Shown here: positions 50,097 to 59,521 of the stretch, in pieces
How positions within the stretch are numbered: the first letter of the stretch is position 1
How the letters are laid out: the number at the start of each line of letters is the position of its first letter
Source of the DNA: Branchipolynoe longqiensis
Taxonomy: Eukaryota > Annelida > Polychaeta > Phyllodocida > Polynoidae
Direction: 5' to 3'
Length of the DNA stretch: 64,000 bases
NCBI GenBank assembly: GCA_030323885.1
Contig: CM059186.1
Span: 172,754,351 to 172,818,350, forward strand
The notes under the pieces: model-generated
What the model was told of the DNA's origin: nothing
Databases searched by the model: none
Seen by the model: only the letters and a program-made list of their open reading frames with translations
Position numbers and translations under genes: made by a program

Positions 50097-50622
50097 TTAA
50101 AGATCCATAGTCCGATGATTTTGAGTTTCTGTAATTTTGTTAAAGATAAATAGATTTGTTTGATCATTATATCGCGCCATAATTTAGTTTGAAGTAGCTT
50201 ATGTTAAATTGCCAAATTTGGATATATTTTGAGTGCAAGCAGACCAAATTAATTATGCCACGCAGGTGAAAACTCCGACACCATTTTATTGTTTTTGTTT
50301 TGATGATGGCTCACTTACCCTGTACATAAAGAGTACGTTGCCTCACGCTTGTTTGTCATCGCTGAACAGCAATAATCTCAATTTGGTAGTTTCCTCGTCA
50401 TCTTAGCTATTAGTGGCGGGTCTAAATTATGTTAGCTTTTTGTGTGCCGAGTTTGCGACATTTTTGGTATATACCTACCCCATGCAGTAGTGTTAGCGAT
50501 ACTCAGTTTACGGTGTGACATAGGTTTCTGCAGTAATAGGTCATATTAAATTGTCTTAGTAAACCTTTCTATGCAGCAATAAATGCTTAATACATGCACC
50601 TATATCTTATGTTGGATATGTA

Positions 50623-50870
50623 AGATTGGTGTTGTGTTGGTTGTTGTGGGGGGGGGTTTTTGTGTTGTGTTTGGTTTGGTTGTGTTGTGTTTTTTGGGGT
50701 TTTTTTTTTGGTTTTTGGGTGTTGTTGTGGGTGTGGGGGGGGGGGGGGTGGGGGGGGGTGGTGTGGTGGTTTGTGTTGGGTTGGGTGGTGGGGGTGGGTG
50801 TGTTGGGGTTTTGGGGGTGGGTTGGTGGGGGGGGTGGTGGTGGTTGGGTGGTGGGTGGGGTGGGGGTTGG
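50623..50870 (+). repeat. G/T-rich low-complexity leader
   Basis: (ttgtg)n and (ggggtg)n, e.g. tgggtgttgttgtgggtg; strictly G/T on the plus strand for ~250 bp, beginning at the MITE-T junction. Confidence 0.9.
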
Positions 50871-50969
50871 GCCTCACCTCAGGACGTCCACCCGCTCTAC
50901 CGGCGGTACACGAGGCACGGCGTCTACCCTAACCAGCAGGCCGCCTCCCACCTGCCCTGCACGCCGCCC

Positions 50970-51410
50970 CTGACCACACCCCCGCCTCTGCTGCCGAGGT
51001 GGTGTGGGACATCCTTGACTCTGCCGAGGCGCAAAACACCACCCGGCGCAAAGGTATTCCAGCAGGGTACATCTTCCCACACGACCTCATCGAGAGGGGG
51101 CCGGAGGGAAAAGCACTAAAAAGGGGCGAGGCACCCATGGAGGAGTACAACCTCGCCCGCCTGATGCTGGAATCTCACCCAGCTTTCCCCTCCGACTCCA
51201 TCCCCGGCCTCCTGCACCACAACCTCACGGTGCAGCGAGACTGCGTCACCCATCCGTGGCCGACCGTCCGGTGCCTGGAGGAGGCATGCCTGCGCATACT
51301 GCGCCAACGTCCGCCGTATTCTCACCGTCCACAGTGAGGCGGTGTGTTTCACAAAACGCACACGGGAGCGTGCCTCAGCTGCCCCTGCGATCACCTTGCC
51401 GGATTTTTAG
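50970..51410 (+). pseudogene. Gag-like relic of the YR retrotransposon
   Basis: Frame A: VVWDILDSAEAQNTTRRKG, IPAGYIFPHDLIERGPEGK, MEEYNLARLMLESHPAFPSD, IPGLLHHNLTVQRDCVTHPW to a stop at 51335-51337. A shifted frame (CAYCANVRRILTVHSEAVCF) appears to continue to 51410. The Gag assignment rests on position upstream of pol and on general resemblance to capsid-like regions of YR elements; there is no diagnostic motif. Confidence 0.45.
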
Positions 51411-51889
51411 TCCGGCGGCGGTGACCCACCCCCGGTCCCAGGCCCCGCCCCCCTCCAGCCCGGCCAACAACCTGCCTGGAGGATCCCACCCACCCCGGCC
51501 CTCCCGCCGCCCCCCCCCGCCCCCACACATGCCACCCACCACTCGCCCCCCCACCACCAATGGCGCCATCACCCCCGTCGCCATCCGCCGAGCACCAGGG
51601 TCCTCCCTAGGTGACCGGAAGTTGCCCGCCGAGCAGCTCGCCACCGTTCCGGCCGCACCCGGCCTCGTAACACCCACCGACCTCCCCGCCACAACAACCA
51701 CCACCCTGTCCACACCAACCGCCCTCCTCTCATCTCGCCGCCACGCCTGGCGCTGCTCGGCCTACACACCACCCCTCACTCCGCCGCCCTCCCCCCCCAC
51801 CCCCAATGGCACGTCTTGCCACCTCTACATCTCTCACATCTCTGCTGCCTTCACATCTCTGCGCCCCCCCCCCCCCCCCCCCTCCCCAC
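51411..51889 (+). pseudogene. Pro/Thr-rich linker; RT palm missing
   Basis: An open frame from 51256 runs to 52014 but is Pro/Thr/Ser-rich (PATTTTTLSTPTALLSSRRH). Reverse transcriptase motifs, including the Y/F-x-D-D box, cannot be found here. C runs at 51512-51519 and 51867-51882 suggest slippage or deletion. Confidence 0.5.
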
Positions 51890-52250
51890 CTCGCCTCAGG
51901 AAAGTGCCACCCTCCGGCAGTGCGACTCTCCTGGCTGGGCTTCGCCATCGACAGCGAGGCCATGACGAACCGCATTGCCCCCGACAAGGTCGACGAGCTC
52001 GTCGCCGACTGTGAGGCCCGAGTCGCCCAGCCTACCCTCAGGCGACTAGAGCTGCAAAGCATCCTCAGCCGCCTCAACCACGTTGGCAGCTGCGTTCTTC
52101 CCACGAGGAAGTTCATGGCCCGCCTCCTCGCGGCCCTGCGCAGCTGCCACGGGTTCGCCACCATCACCCTCGGGGACGATGCCCTATGGGACCTCACATG
52201 GTTCGCAGCCTATGGATGCGCCTCCAACGGCCTCCACCTCCTCCGCGTGC
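51890..52250 (+). pseudogene. RT thumb remnant of the YR retrotransposon
   Basis: GKCHPPAVRLSWLGFAIDSE, MTNRIAPDKVDELVADCEAR, LELQSILSRLNHVGSCVLPT, KFMARLLAALRSCHGF, DALWDLTWFAAYG. The LGF-x-ID block and the following helical region correspond to the post-catalytic end of DIRS/Ngaro RTs. Frame open with the RNase H start. Confidence 0.75.
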
Positions 52251-52734
52251 CTGGGACCCGGAGGGTCATCATAGAGTGTGACTCCTGCCGTACCGGTGGT
52301 GGAGCCTACTCCTCCTCACACTGCTACGCCCGAGGGTACTCCGAGGCCTACCGGCTCGCTTCCGGAGCATCCACGAGCTCGAGTCGGTCAACCTGGTCGT
52401 GGCCCTCCGCGCCCTCCCCCCGGCTGACGTCGTGGGGGCCAATGTTGTCGTCACCACGGACTACATGGCCTCCGCCGCCTCTCTCAACTCGGGGCGGCCC
52501 CAGGATCCGACCCTCGGGACATGTGCCCGTGAGCTCTGGCTGATGGCCGCCGAGGGCTGCTTTGACCTCACCATCATCCACAAGCCCGACCCCGAACTCG
52601 TCCTCACCGACGCCCTCAGCCATGCTCACCTCTCCGGAAGGTGGGCGGGCGTGGCCCGAGACGAGGTCGCCCGTCTCGGGCTCGTCCACACCTACCCCAG
52701 TCATGACGACTTCCCATACAATCCGGCCCTATAA
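52251..52734 (+). pseudogene. RNase H domain of the YR retrotransposon
   Basis: Acidic catalytic residues are recognisable: D in IIECDSCRTGGGAY (52280-52282), E in IHELESVNLVVALRAL after a frame shift near 52370, D in VVTTDYMASAASLNSGRP, D in ELVLTDALSHAHLSG (52609-52611). Stop at 52732-52734. One frame shift inactivates it. Confidence 0.82.
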
Positions 52735-53727
52735 CTCCAGGGTACTCCGCCGCCGAGGTCACTGCCGTGGACGGGCTGCGTGTCGCCGCCCTCGCCCCTT
52801 CCACCTGGAGGAACCGTCGACGACAGGCCTGGAGTTATGTCGAGTTCGCCTCGGGCCACCACTGGGACCCTTTGGCCCCGATGCCCTTCGATGTCGCTGC
52901 CTACACCACCTCACTATACGCCCGCCCCGTCGCACGCCTCTGTCCGGTACGCCCTCTCCGGGGCGCGCTCCGAGCTGGAGGCGGCCGGGGGCGACCCCAC
53001 CGCCTTCGGCTCATGCCTCGCGAGAGACGTCTGTCGCGTGGGCAAGCGGGCCTCCGGCCACGTCTCTCGGCCTGCGCCTCCGCTGACGCCCGCCTCCCTC
53101 GTGGCCGTCGCCCACCACCTCGCCCGCGCTGACCCCTCGGGCGTCGTCCCTCGGGCCGCCCTGCTCCTCGGCTACTACGGGATGCTGCGGAAGTCCAGCC
53201 TCCTCTCCCCCAGCCCCGAGGCGTGGGGCGGCCCCCACACCATCACCTGTGCCGACGTCGCCCCCGCCCCCAGGGGTCTGCGCGTCACCCTCCGGAGCTC
53301 AAAGACCATCGCGCTACCCTAGTGGGCGGTGGCCCTCTTCATCCCTGCATCCCTGGGCAGCCCCCTCTGCCCAGTGGCGGCCCAGGCCGCCTCCGTTGCC
53401 CTCGTACCTGCCGACCCCGCCGACCCCGCCTTCATACTGCCCTCGGGCCGTCCCCTTCGACCCTCGGATGCTGACTGCCATCCTGCGAGGCGCCCTCAGG
53501 GCCCTCGGTGTCCCCGCCCCCGACGGCTACACCCTCCACAGCCCCCGACGAGGGGCGGCCCAAGCCTGCCAACACGCCGGCGTCCCCCTCAGGGATATAA
53601 TGGAGCAGGGCACATGGACCTCAGATGCGGTCCACGCATACGTGCCCCGCATCGCCGCCTTGGGTGCCCCTCGAGCCCTCTCCTCTGTTTTGGTGGAGGG
53701 CTCTTCGGGGTGCCTCCCTCCCACCTG
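52735..53727 (+). pseudogene. Tyrosine recombinase of the YR retrotransposon
   Basis: Core-binding part: YSAAEVTAVDGLRVAALAPS, WSYVEFASGHHWDPLAPMPF. Catalytic part: Arg I in LLLGYYGMLRKSSLL (CGG 53188-53190), Lys in RSSKT, H-x-x-R in HSPRRGAAQACQHAGVPLR (His 53537-53539), Trp in EQGTWTSDAVHAYV and the nucleophile Tyr (53639-53641). Frame shifts near 52930 and 53450 and a stop at 53320-53322. All pentad positions survive in the broken copy. It would integrate circular cDNA by strand exchange. Confidence 0.85.
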
Positions 53728-53888
53728 ACTTTATTGCTCATACCTCCACTGAGACTATTGACTTTGACATCTCTTGATATTAACCATTGTATTGACTTCA
53801 CTTTGTTCTATTGATTTTGCATTGAACATTACTTTTCTCTCACATTACCGCTTTGATGTCCATTACCGCTGATGCACTGATTTCAATG

Positions 53889-53894
53889 AATAAA
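53889..53894 (+). terminator. Polyadenylation signal aataaa
   Basis: AATAAA 165 bp after the recombinase stop, followed by a T-rich downstream element (tgcttttattcc), about 40 bp before the MITE-T junction. Confidence 0.55.
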
Positions 53895-53989
53895 GTGCTT
53901 TTATTCCAACTCCTGCTTCCTCTCCTCCTTCTTCATGTATCAAATCTACATGTTGTTTTTCTGTTTAGAAAGTTTCTATGCAGCTTTAA

Positions 53990-54253
53990 GAAGTTGTCAG
54001 CGCCAGGACACTGGTCTTCTAACTCTAATGAAAGATGATGCCTACCCAAGCAAAAGTTATTACATGGTTAGTTAGAAAGCTCTAAGAAGAATGTAGAGCA
54101 AGGCTTACATATAGATGATAGAAATGAAATAAACAAAGAGTGAGAGAAAAAACCCTGGAGGAAGTGAGCTAAATTAGACAAGCATGGAGATAGTCAGAGT
54201 GTGTTCCTGGGGTGACGTAGGTGGACATATTTGGAGAGGTGGCTCATTGTTAG
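53990..54253. other. Unassigned AT-rich segment
   Basis: No repeat or gene recognised. Confidence 0.35.
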
Positions 54254-54305
54254 ATTGTTTGTTGTTGTTTTACGTCCTAGCACCATCTAAGGTCATATCA
54301 GGACG
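54254..54305 (-). mobile_element. SINE-1 tail-only insertion
   Basis: attgtttgttgttgttttacgtcctagcaccatctaaggtcatatcaggacg then a C9 run. Same truncation point, and the flanking cattgttaga is repeated on both sides (54244-54254, 54315-54324), a plausible TSD. Confidence 0.85.
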
Positions 54306-54440
54306 CCCCCCCCCCATTGTTAGAAGGGGCTGGTAATGGTGGCTGTGTGGGAGCCTTTGGGGTTGAAGTGATATTGGGAGTATTATCAGTTTGGAATTAT
54401 TGGTTAAGGGAAGTAGATTTTGTTCTCTTTTCATTATATT

Positions 54441-54636
54441 CATTGACTAAACGGGGAAAATTTCAATCACAACCAATTGGCTTTCCTCATTCCACTGCCT
54501 AGGAGTGCCAAGCGCCAGGCTAGGTAGTGACAAGTATAGATGTTTACGTCATCACTTTGACTCAGCTAGGGTTCCAATCCCATGACCTTGCTATTAGGAA
54601 AGCAAATGCTCCACTTATTTGTCCATCCCGTCTGGC
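54441..54636 (-). mobile_element. SINE-1 (tail B), diverged
   Basis: cattgactaaacggggaaaatttcaatcacaaccaattggctttcctcattcc, a shortened body (caagcgccaggctaggtagtgacaagtat) and a degraded head. Confidence 0.78.
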
Positions 54637-54724
54637 ATTGGTTGATGTTGGTCAACTAAATATCTCAGTCGGATCCATGTGGAAGCACTTCCAGGTTCGG
54701 TTAGATAGCAGGTCGGTATGATGA

Positions 54725-55100
54725 ACACTAGTAGTAGTAGTAGTAGTAGGCTGCTACTAGGCGAGGACACAGTGTGTGGATGGGGGAATGGATGGCATGG
54801 CATGGCATGGCATGGCATGGCATGGCATGGCATGGCAGCGGGCAGGGCAGGGGCAGGCATGGCATGGCAGGGGCAGGGCAGGGCAGGGCAGGGCAGGGCA
54901 GGGCAGGGCAGGACAGGGCAGGGCAGGGCAGGGCAGGGCAGGGCAGGGCAGGAGACTGGAGGGGAGGGGGGGAGGGAAGGTAGGAGGGGAGGGAGGAGAA
55001 GGAGGGGGAAAGGAGTGGGGTGGAGGGGAGGCGGGAAGGGAAGGTGAGAGGGGAAGGGTGGGAGGGGGAAAAGGAGAGGGAGGGGAGGGAGGGTTGGGAA
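54725..55100 (+). repeat. (tag)n, (catgg)n, (gggca)n and polypurine tracts
   Basis: tagtagtag at 54728-54748, catggcatgg 54798-54838, gcagggcagg 54868-54950, then ggggaggg to 55095. Met/Ala/Trp/His frames are artefacts. 55101-55349 is unassigned. Confidence 0.93.
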
Positions 55101-55349
55101 ACAACGACAGGAACACTAGTTAACTGTGCATGCAATCTAAAGACAGGACCAGGTGGGTTCAAGTCTAACAGTCACGTAATGTGAGGCGGCATTAAAATGA
55201 AGTTTTCAATGCGATATTGAGTAACTAACCACAAAGCGAGAGAGACAGTTATGGCAACGTTTGAAACCGACTGCGAAGACGAGATTGATTCACACACCAC
55301 AAACTGAAGGTTCAAACCTCATATTTGGGCGATAATGGGCGCATTAATG

Positions 55350-55495
55350 AAAGCTGCATGATCCGACGAAAGCATAAACTTTTCGGCAACAATGCACTTT
55401 GCTAAATTTGATCCTACTTCTCCACATTCGATATGGGTGCACTGACTAAACGTGCGTTGCCACAAGAAGGGATTATAAGTAAATTTAAAGCCGCA
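55350..55495 (-). mobile_element. MITE-T fragment
   Basis: ttaatgaaagctgcatgatccgacgaaagc...ctaaatttgatcctacttctccacattcgatatgggtgcactgactaaac; only the right-end half is preserved and it abuts the next copy. Confidence 0.65.
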
Positions 55496-56150
55496 CAGTC
55501 CGATAAAGGCATCAACTTGTCAAAACCAAAGCACGTACCTAGACTTAATCCTAGATATCCAGCTTGGATCTGTGTGCACTCATTAAGCATTTATTGTTAA
55601 AAAGAAAAATATACAAATCTAATTTAATAGAATCTATTAATACTAAAGCCTATGGTATCAGACTGTTGACATGCTTGCCAAATTAATTTAGCATATTTTC
55701 ACTTTTTTCTTCTTGAAGATTTATACTGCCTGTTATGGATAAGTCTGAATAGACTTGTTTTCACCATTAGACAGTTTATCGATAGAAAGCCCGAGTCTAC
55801 ACTTTTACTGAACCAAGGGATTTTTAACCTCCCACACCACATAGACATGGTATGAGAGCAACTGGCTTTTGATGACGCTGTAAGTTATCCACAATGGTGG
55901 AAATCCAAATTGGCAGAGGTGGGGGCATAGGGAATCAAACCACTGACCTTCAGATTAGGAGTCTGCCCTAGAAAAAAAGTCAGACACTCTAACCACTCCA
56001 CCACAGAGAACACCACAAAGATCTCTTTAAAGTTAACCATTTAATATCAAAGTTATTTCAAGCGAGGGAAGATTATAATGATCAACCTAATGTAATTATC
56101 TCAGAAAATGGCAGAAACTCAAAACCATCTGATTATTCAACTTTACTAGA
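55493..56150 (-). mobile_element. MITE-T interrupted by SINE-4
   Basis: TTTAAAGCCGCACAGTCCGATAAAgg...tagatatccagcttggatctgtgtgcactcattaagcatttattg...; resumes after the SINE at tctctttaaagttaaccatttaatatc..gcagaaactcaaaaccatctgattattcaacttta. Confidence 0.78.
55728..56018 (-). mobile_element. SINE-4 copy 2
   Basis: Reverse complement of 39806-40108, including gggatttttaacctccc, gcaactggcttttgatgacg and the tRNA head end (tcagacactctaaccactccaccacagag). Confidence 0.85.
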
Positions 56151-56154
56151 ACCA

Positions 56155-56330
56155 TTCACTGTTGAAGCCTATCGTGTCCAGCGTTTTACTATGCATGCAC
56201 ATATTAATGTTTGCATCTTTCCACCCTCAAATATCCCAGAAAAGTGAATCCTTTAAAACAAACATGGAGCCCTTCATATCCAATGATTGCTTGTCCTTCT
56301 CTGGGGTCGGGGTTGTTCAACAAACAGACA
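56155..56330 (-). mobile_element. MITE-T internal fragment
   Basis: actgttgaagcctatcgtgtccagcgttttac..catgcacatattaatgtttgcatctt; both ends lost. Confidence 0.55.
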
Positions 56331-56384
56331 CATTAAAATAAAAGTTAATTCCAGCTACTGCAGATCATAATCATGAAATATCAA

Positions 56385-56713
56385 ATTTTCAAAACCAAAC
56401 TAATTATCTAGATTTGATTTTAGATATCTAACTTAGATACTGATGCACTTATTAAGCATTTGTTTCTGCGTAGAAGGAAATACTGAGTCAATTTAACAGA
56501 ACTTGTTACTGCAGAAGGCTATGGTGTCAGAGTTTTGGCAAGCTTGCCAAAACTAATTTTCCATGTTTGCACTCAGAATATCTCAAAAGTTTACCATTTA
56601 AAATAAAAGTAACTTTGAAATAATCTAAAGTAGATACTAGTGATCAATCTAATATATTTATCTCAGAAAAAAATAAAGAAATTCAAAACCATCGGACTAT
56701 GCAACTTTAAGTG
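56385..56713 (-). mobile_element. MITE-T, near complete
   Basis: tcaaattttcaaaaccaaactaattatctagatttgattttag...gttttggcaagcttgccaaaactaattttccatg...aattcaaaaccatcggactatgcaactTTAA. Very close to the reference copy 12015-12369 (inverted); only the outer right end is missing. Confidence 0.82.
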
Positions 56714-56715
56714 AC

Positions 56716-57125
56716 ATTAAAGTCGCATAGACTGATGGCTGTGAGTTTCATATTTATTTACATAAATAGGTCAATCGTTGTAATGTACCTGACTTTAGCT
56801 TGAAGTAACTTTTTTTTCGTCAATTGATGGCTAACATTTGAAGTATTTGAAGTGAAAACATCCAAATTAATGTAGGCATGCACATTGAAATTCAAACTTC
56901 AGCAGAAACAGGCTAAACAAAAAAAAACTAACTTGGGAAGCATTTATTGCCGTAAGGAAGGCAATAAATACTAAGTGCTCCAGTATCTTGTTTGCTGTTT
57001 GTTGTTTTACGTCCTAGCAACATCTAAGGTCATATCAGGAAGGGCACCAGTATCTAATTTGGATATGCATGATCAAATTTGAATAAGTTTTTTGGGGGTG
57101 TTTTTTTTAGTTTCGAACATCAAAA
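56716..57125 (+). mobile_element. MITE-T interrupted by a SINE-1 tail
   Basis: TTAAAGTCGCATAGACTGATGG...ctccagtatct | insertion | caccagtatctaatttggatatgcatgatcaaatttg. It lies head to head with the previous copy, separated by 6 bp (gtgaca). Confidence 0.8.
56989..57046 (-). mobile_element. SINE-1 tail-only insertion with 9 bp TSD
   Basis: tgtttgctgtttgttgttttacgtcctagcaacatctaaggtcatatcaggaaggg between ccagtatct at 56980-56988 and 57047-57055. Shows that the tail-only form is itself a retroposition product. Confidence 0.92.
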
Positions 57126-57236
57126 CTATGAAACCTTAACTTACATATCACCAATCTTTGTTGAAATGAACCCTTTTTCTTTAAAAAAATAATGTTTACA
57201 TCTAATTATTTTAATAATATTTACATTTAATATATA

Positions 57237-57320
57237 TGTACTATATAATTTATTATGTGGATATAAATAACGGCATCCCCTTACTGTTTCGCTCTAACCA
57301 CCTTAACTTCCATGTTATTC
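57237..57320 (+). repeat. Dispersed repeat R6, copy 2
   Basis: Near-identical to 29543-29626 (tggatataaataacggca..ccccttactgtttcgctctaaccaccttaacttccatgttatt). Confidence 0.7.
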
Positions 57321-57329
57321 ACTGCGGAG

Positions 57330-57970
57330 CGGGCATTCTCTCCTCCCCTGCCTCCTCCTTTTACATTTTTTTTATTTGATAGAATTTTACAGAATTTGAG
57401 GATAGACTGATCCACCTTCCTCGCTGTAACCCGTACGTACTGTTAGCTGCATCGATACGCAGGTACGTGTGTAGGTGAGGTAGCTGCATCAGCGAGTGTG
57501 TGAAGGCGAGAGGGCGAGATAAGCTCATTTATATTTCAAACTGACACAAAGCACCCCCACTCCCTGCCCCCCCCCCCTGGTGGGAACAATTGCTTTGAAT
57601 TACAATAGCGAGCTGCTCCCCTCAGAGGACTCCTCCTCAGCCTTTCAGCGCGTCTCCAAAACGACGCGAGGCCTGGTTTCATTAAGCAGCACCAATAATG
57701 TGCGCGCGCAACAAACCAGGCGTTCTGAACGCGGGGAGGGAGAGCCGGGGTTTTGAGTGGGATCCTATTGACTTGACTGAAAGTGAAAGCCGAGGTGTCT
57801 GTGTTAAAGGGTGCCGAAATGGGGGCTGTGGAGATTCTCAGAACGAGGCGGGACTTTGTGTGCGCTAATATCAAGTACCTCCAAATGGAACTAAACACCA
57901 ATGGGGAATTGGGAAGTGGGGGGTCGTCTTCTCAAAGGTGTTTTGTTTATAGTGGGATCAGCTAGGCCGA
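57330..57970. other. GC-moderate, non-repetitive segment
   Basis: The largest stretch here with no match to any family in the window. It includes gtacgtactgtta, tttgaattacaatagcgagctgc, cattaagcagcaccaataatg and a 121-codon minus-strand frame (57536-57901) without a recognisable domain. Candidate single-copy host DNA, perhaps regulatory or an exon. Confidence 0.35.
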
Positions 57971-58055
57971 CCTGCCCACTTCTACTGTCCCAATGAATGC
58001 CAATTATATATGTATATATATCTAGATATATATTTACATATATATGTGTATATAT

Positions 58056-59029
58056 GGGTCGTTCTCAGAAACTGTGTACCACTTGAGGTAGTCTACTAGA
58101 AATGCATATTTCAAAGAAACCCTTTATTGGAGTGTCAATATTTAGATTTCATCAGTTAGCCAAATAATGTGGGAGATAGTTTAGATCAAAAGTAAATGTT
58201 AATATTGTGTATTATGTATCTTATTGGGATGGATGTAGCTAAATACATAGAAAATTACATCACTAATTTGTGACATTGTCAACAGCATTGAAAATAAAGT
58301 GTCACAAACTTAATGAAAACCTCTGAACAACAGCTCATTTCACTTCAAATGGTCATATACAATGTCTTCATTAAGTTGAAGACATTTATTTCTAAAAAAA
58401 ATATTTAAATTATGAAATAGTTAACATTTTCTGGAGTGATTAACATCGTAACATTTCGTTTCCACTTCCAATTACTATGAAACTCTGTATCAAACACTGA
58501 GTACAGATACAGTACAGGAATTATTTTCACCATTTGACACTATGCATGGACCCAGTTATGGCATAGTAAAAGATAAATCCTGAAATCGCCCCTAAACATT
58601 GAAATTTGAGCCGAACATTTGTGTAAAATTGTTGTTTCCACTTTGTTACTCTGCTAATCTGTTACTCTGCTAATATTTTCTTGCTTTTCTCTTTAATATT
58701 CACAAATAAGACAAAACCATAGCAATGAGGTTTCAAATTATTATTACTACTGTTTATAAAGCAAGTGGCATGTGAAATGTCCTAAAAATGTCAAGTTTTG
58801 TGTGGAAAATATTTGATTTTGGAGTCAGATTGGTTTCCATGCTATACTGCTATTTATTGGGTGTGAGCATCATTTGACCTACTTAAAAATGCCAGAATAT
58901 GTTTATTTTCAATTATTCAGATGCAAAAGGACATGAACATTGAGGAAACTTGCTTATAGGACTTTGGCAGCATTTTGATTTTCTGGTACTGATGTCACAC
59001 TATTGGTACACAACTTCTGAGAACGACCC
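58056..59029. mobile_element. TIR-F, 974 bp DNA transposon derivative
   Basis: Inverted ends GGGTCGTTCTCAGAAACTG-TGTACCA and TGGTACACAACTTCTGAGAACGACCC, flanked by atat on both sides. The AT-rich interior has no frame longer than ~40 codons that looks like a transposase. Internal short inverted pair around cttaatgaaaac..cttcattaag (58308-58375). Confidence 0.85.
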
Positions 59030-59285
59030 ATATACATATATACCTATATATATATGTATATATATATATATAAGCATATTTACATAAATATTTTTATATA
59101 AATATGTTTATATAAAAATATTTCTACAAACATATTTATATAAACATAAAATAGGCGCATTTATATCAACATATTTGTATAAAAATATTTATATGAATAT
59201 TTACATATATTGATAATATTGCTATAATTATATTTCTATGTGTAGTTATATATATTGTATGTATATATATTTATATATATTGACA
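59030..59285 (+). repeat. AT-rich low-complexity
   Basis: (tatata)n grading into (atatttatataaa)n. Gives Tyr/Ile-rich spurious frames. Confidence 0.88.
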
Positions 59286-59430
59286 TATATGTGATGCATA
59301 ACGCATTATACGAGTATATACGAGTATATACGCAGTATAAATGCAAGGGGAACATATACTGTATATATCTATTCCTCCTTGGCGCAATGGTGGTGCCCCC
59401 CCCCAGCAGTCGGGGTAATTGGTGGGGGGG
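59286..59430 (+). repeat. GGCGCC-palindrome repeat, copy f
   Basis: gtgatgcataacgcattatacgagtata (duplicated gagtatatac), cagtataaatgcaagg, then ttGGCGCaatggtggtgcc (decayed palindrome) and a C/G-rich end. Confidence 0.55.
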
Positions 59431-59521
59431 GGGGGCCCTCGCAACACACACACTGGAGGAAATCTTTTCTATTGATATACATTGATATATATATATATTG
59501 ATATATATATTGATATATCAT

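Larger units (their letters stand above)
50623..53936 (+). mobile_element. Tyrosine-recombinase retrotransposon (DIRS/Ngaro-like), degenerate
   Basis: Markedly GC-rich element inside an AT-rich MITE. Order: GT-rich leader (50623-50870), Gag-like relic, Pro-rich stretch, RT remnant, RNase H, tyrosine recombinase, polyadenylation signal aataaa (53889-53894). RT-RNase H directly followed by a tyrosine recombinase is diagnostic of YR retrotransposons. The spacer between RNase H and recombinase is too short for the methyltransferase of DIRS1 elements, so it is nearer the Ngaro layout or has lost it. Several frame shifts, a stop and loss of the RT palm mean it is dead. Confidence 0.85.
50097..53989 (+). 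mobile_element. MITE-T split by a 3.3 kb retrotransposon
   Basis: Left part TTAAAGATCCATAGTCCGATGATtttgag (50097) to gcacctatatcttatgttggatatgta (50622). Right part tatcaaatctacatg..ctatgcagcTTTAA (53937-53989). Joined, the two pieces restore the usual ggatatgta-gaatcaaatcta block of MITE-T, so everything between is an insertion. Confidence 0.82.

Noticed and set aside
50583..51119. 178-codon Gly/Val/Trp-rich frame starting in the GT-rich leader
   Set aside because: Low-complexity G/T translation read into the wrong frame of the YR element's Gag region.
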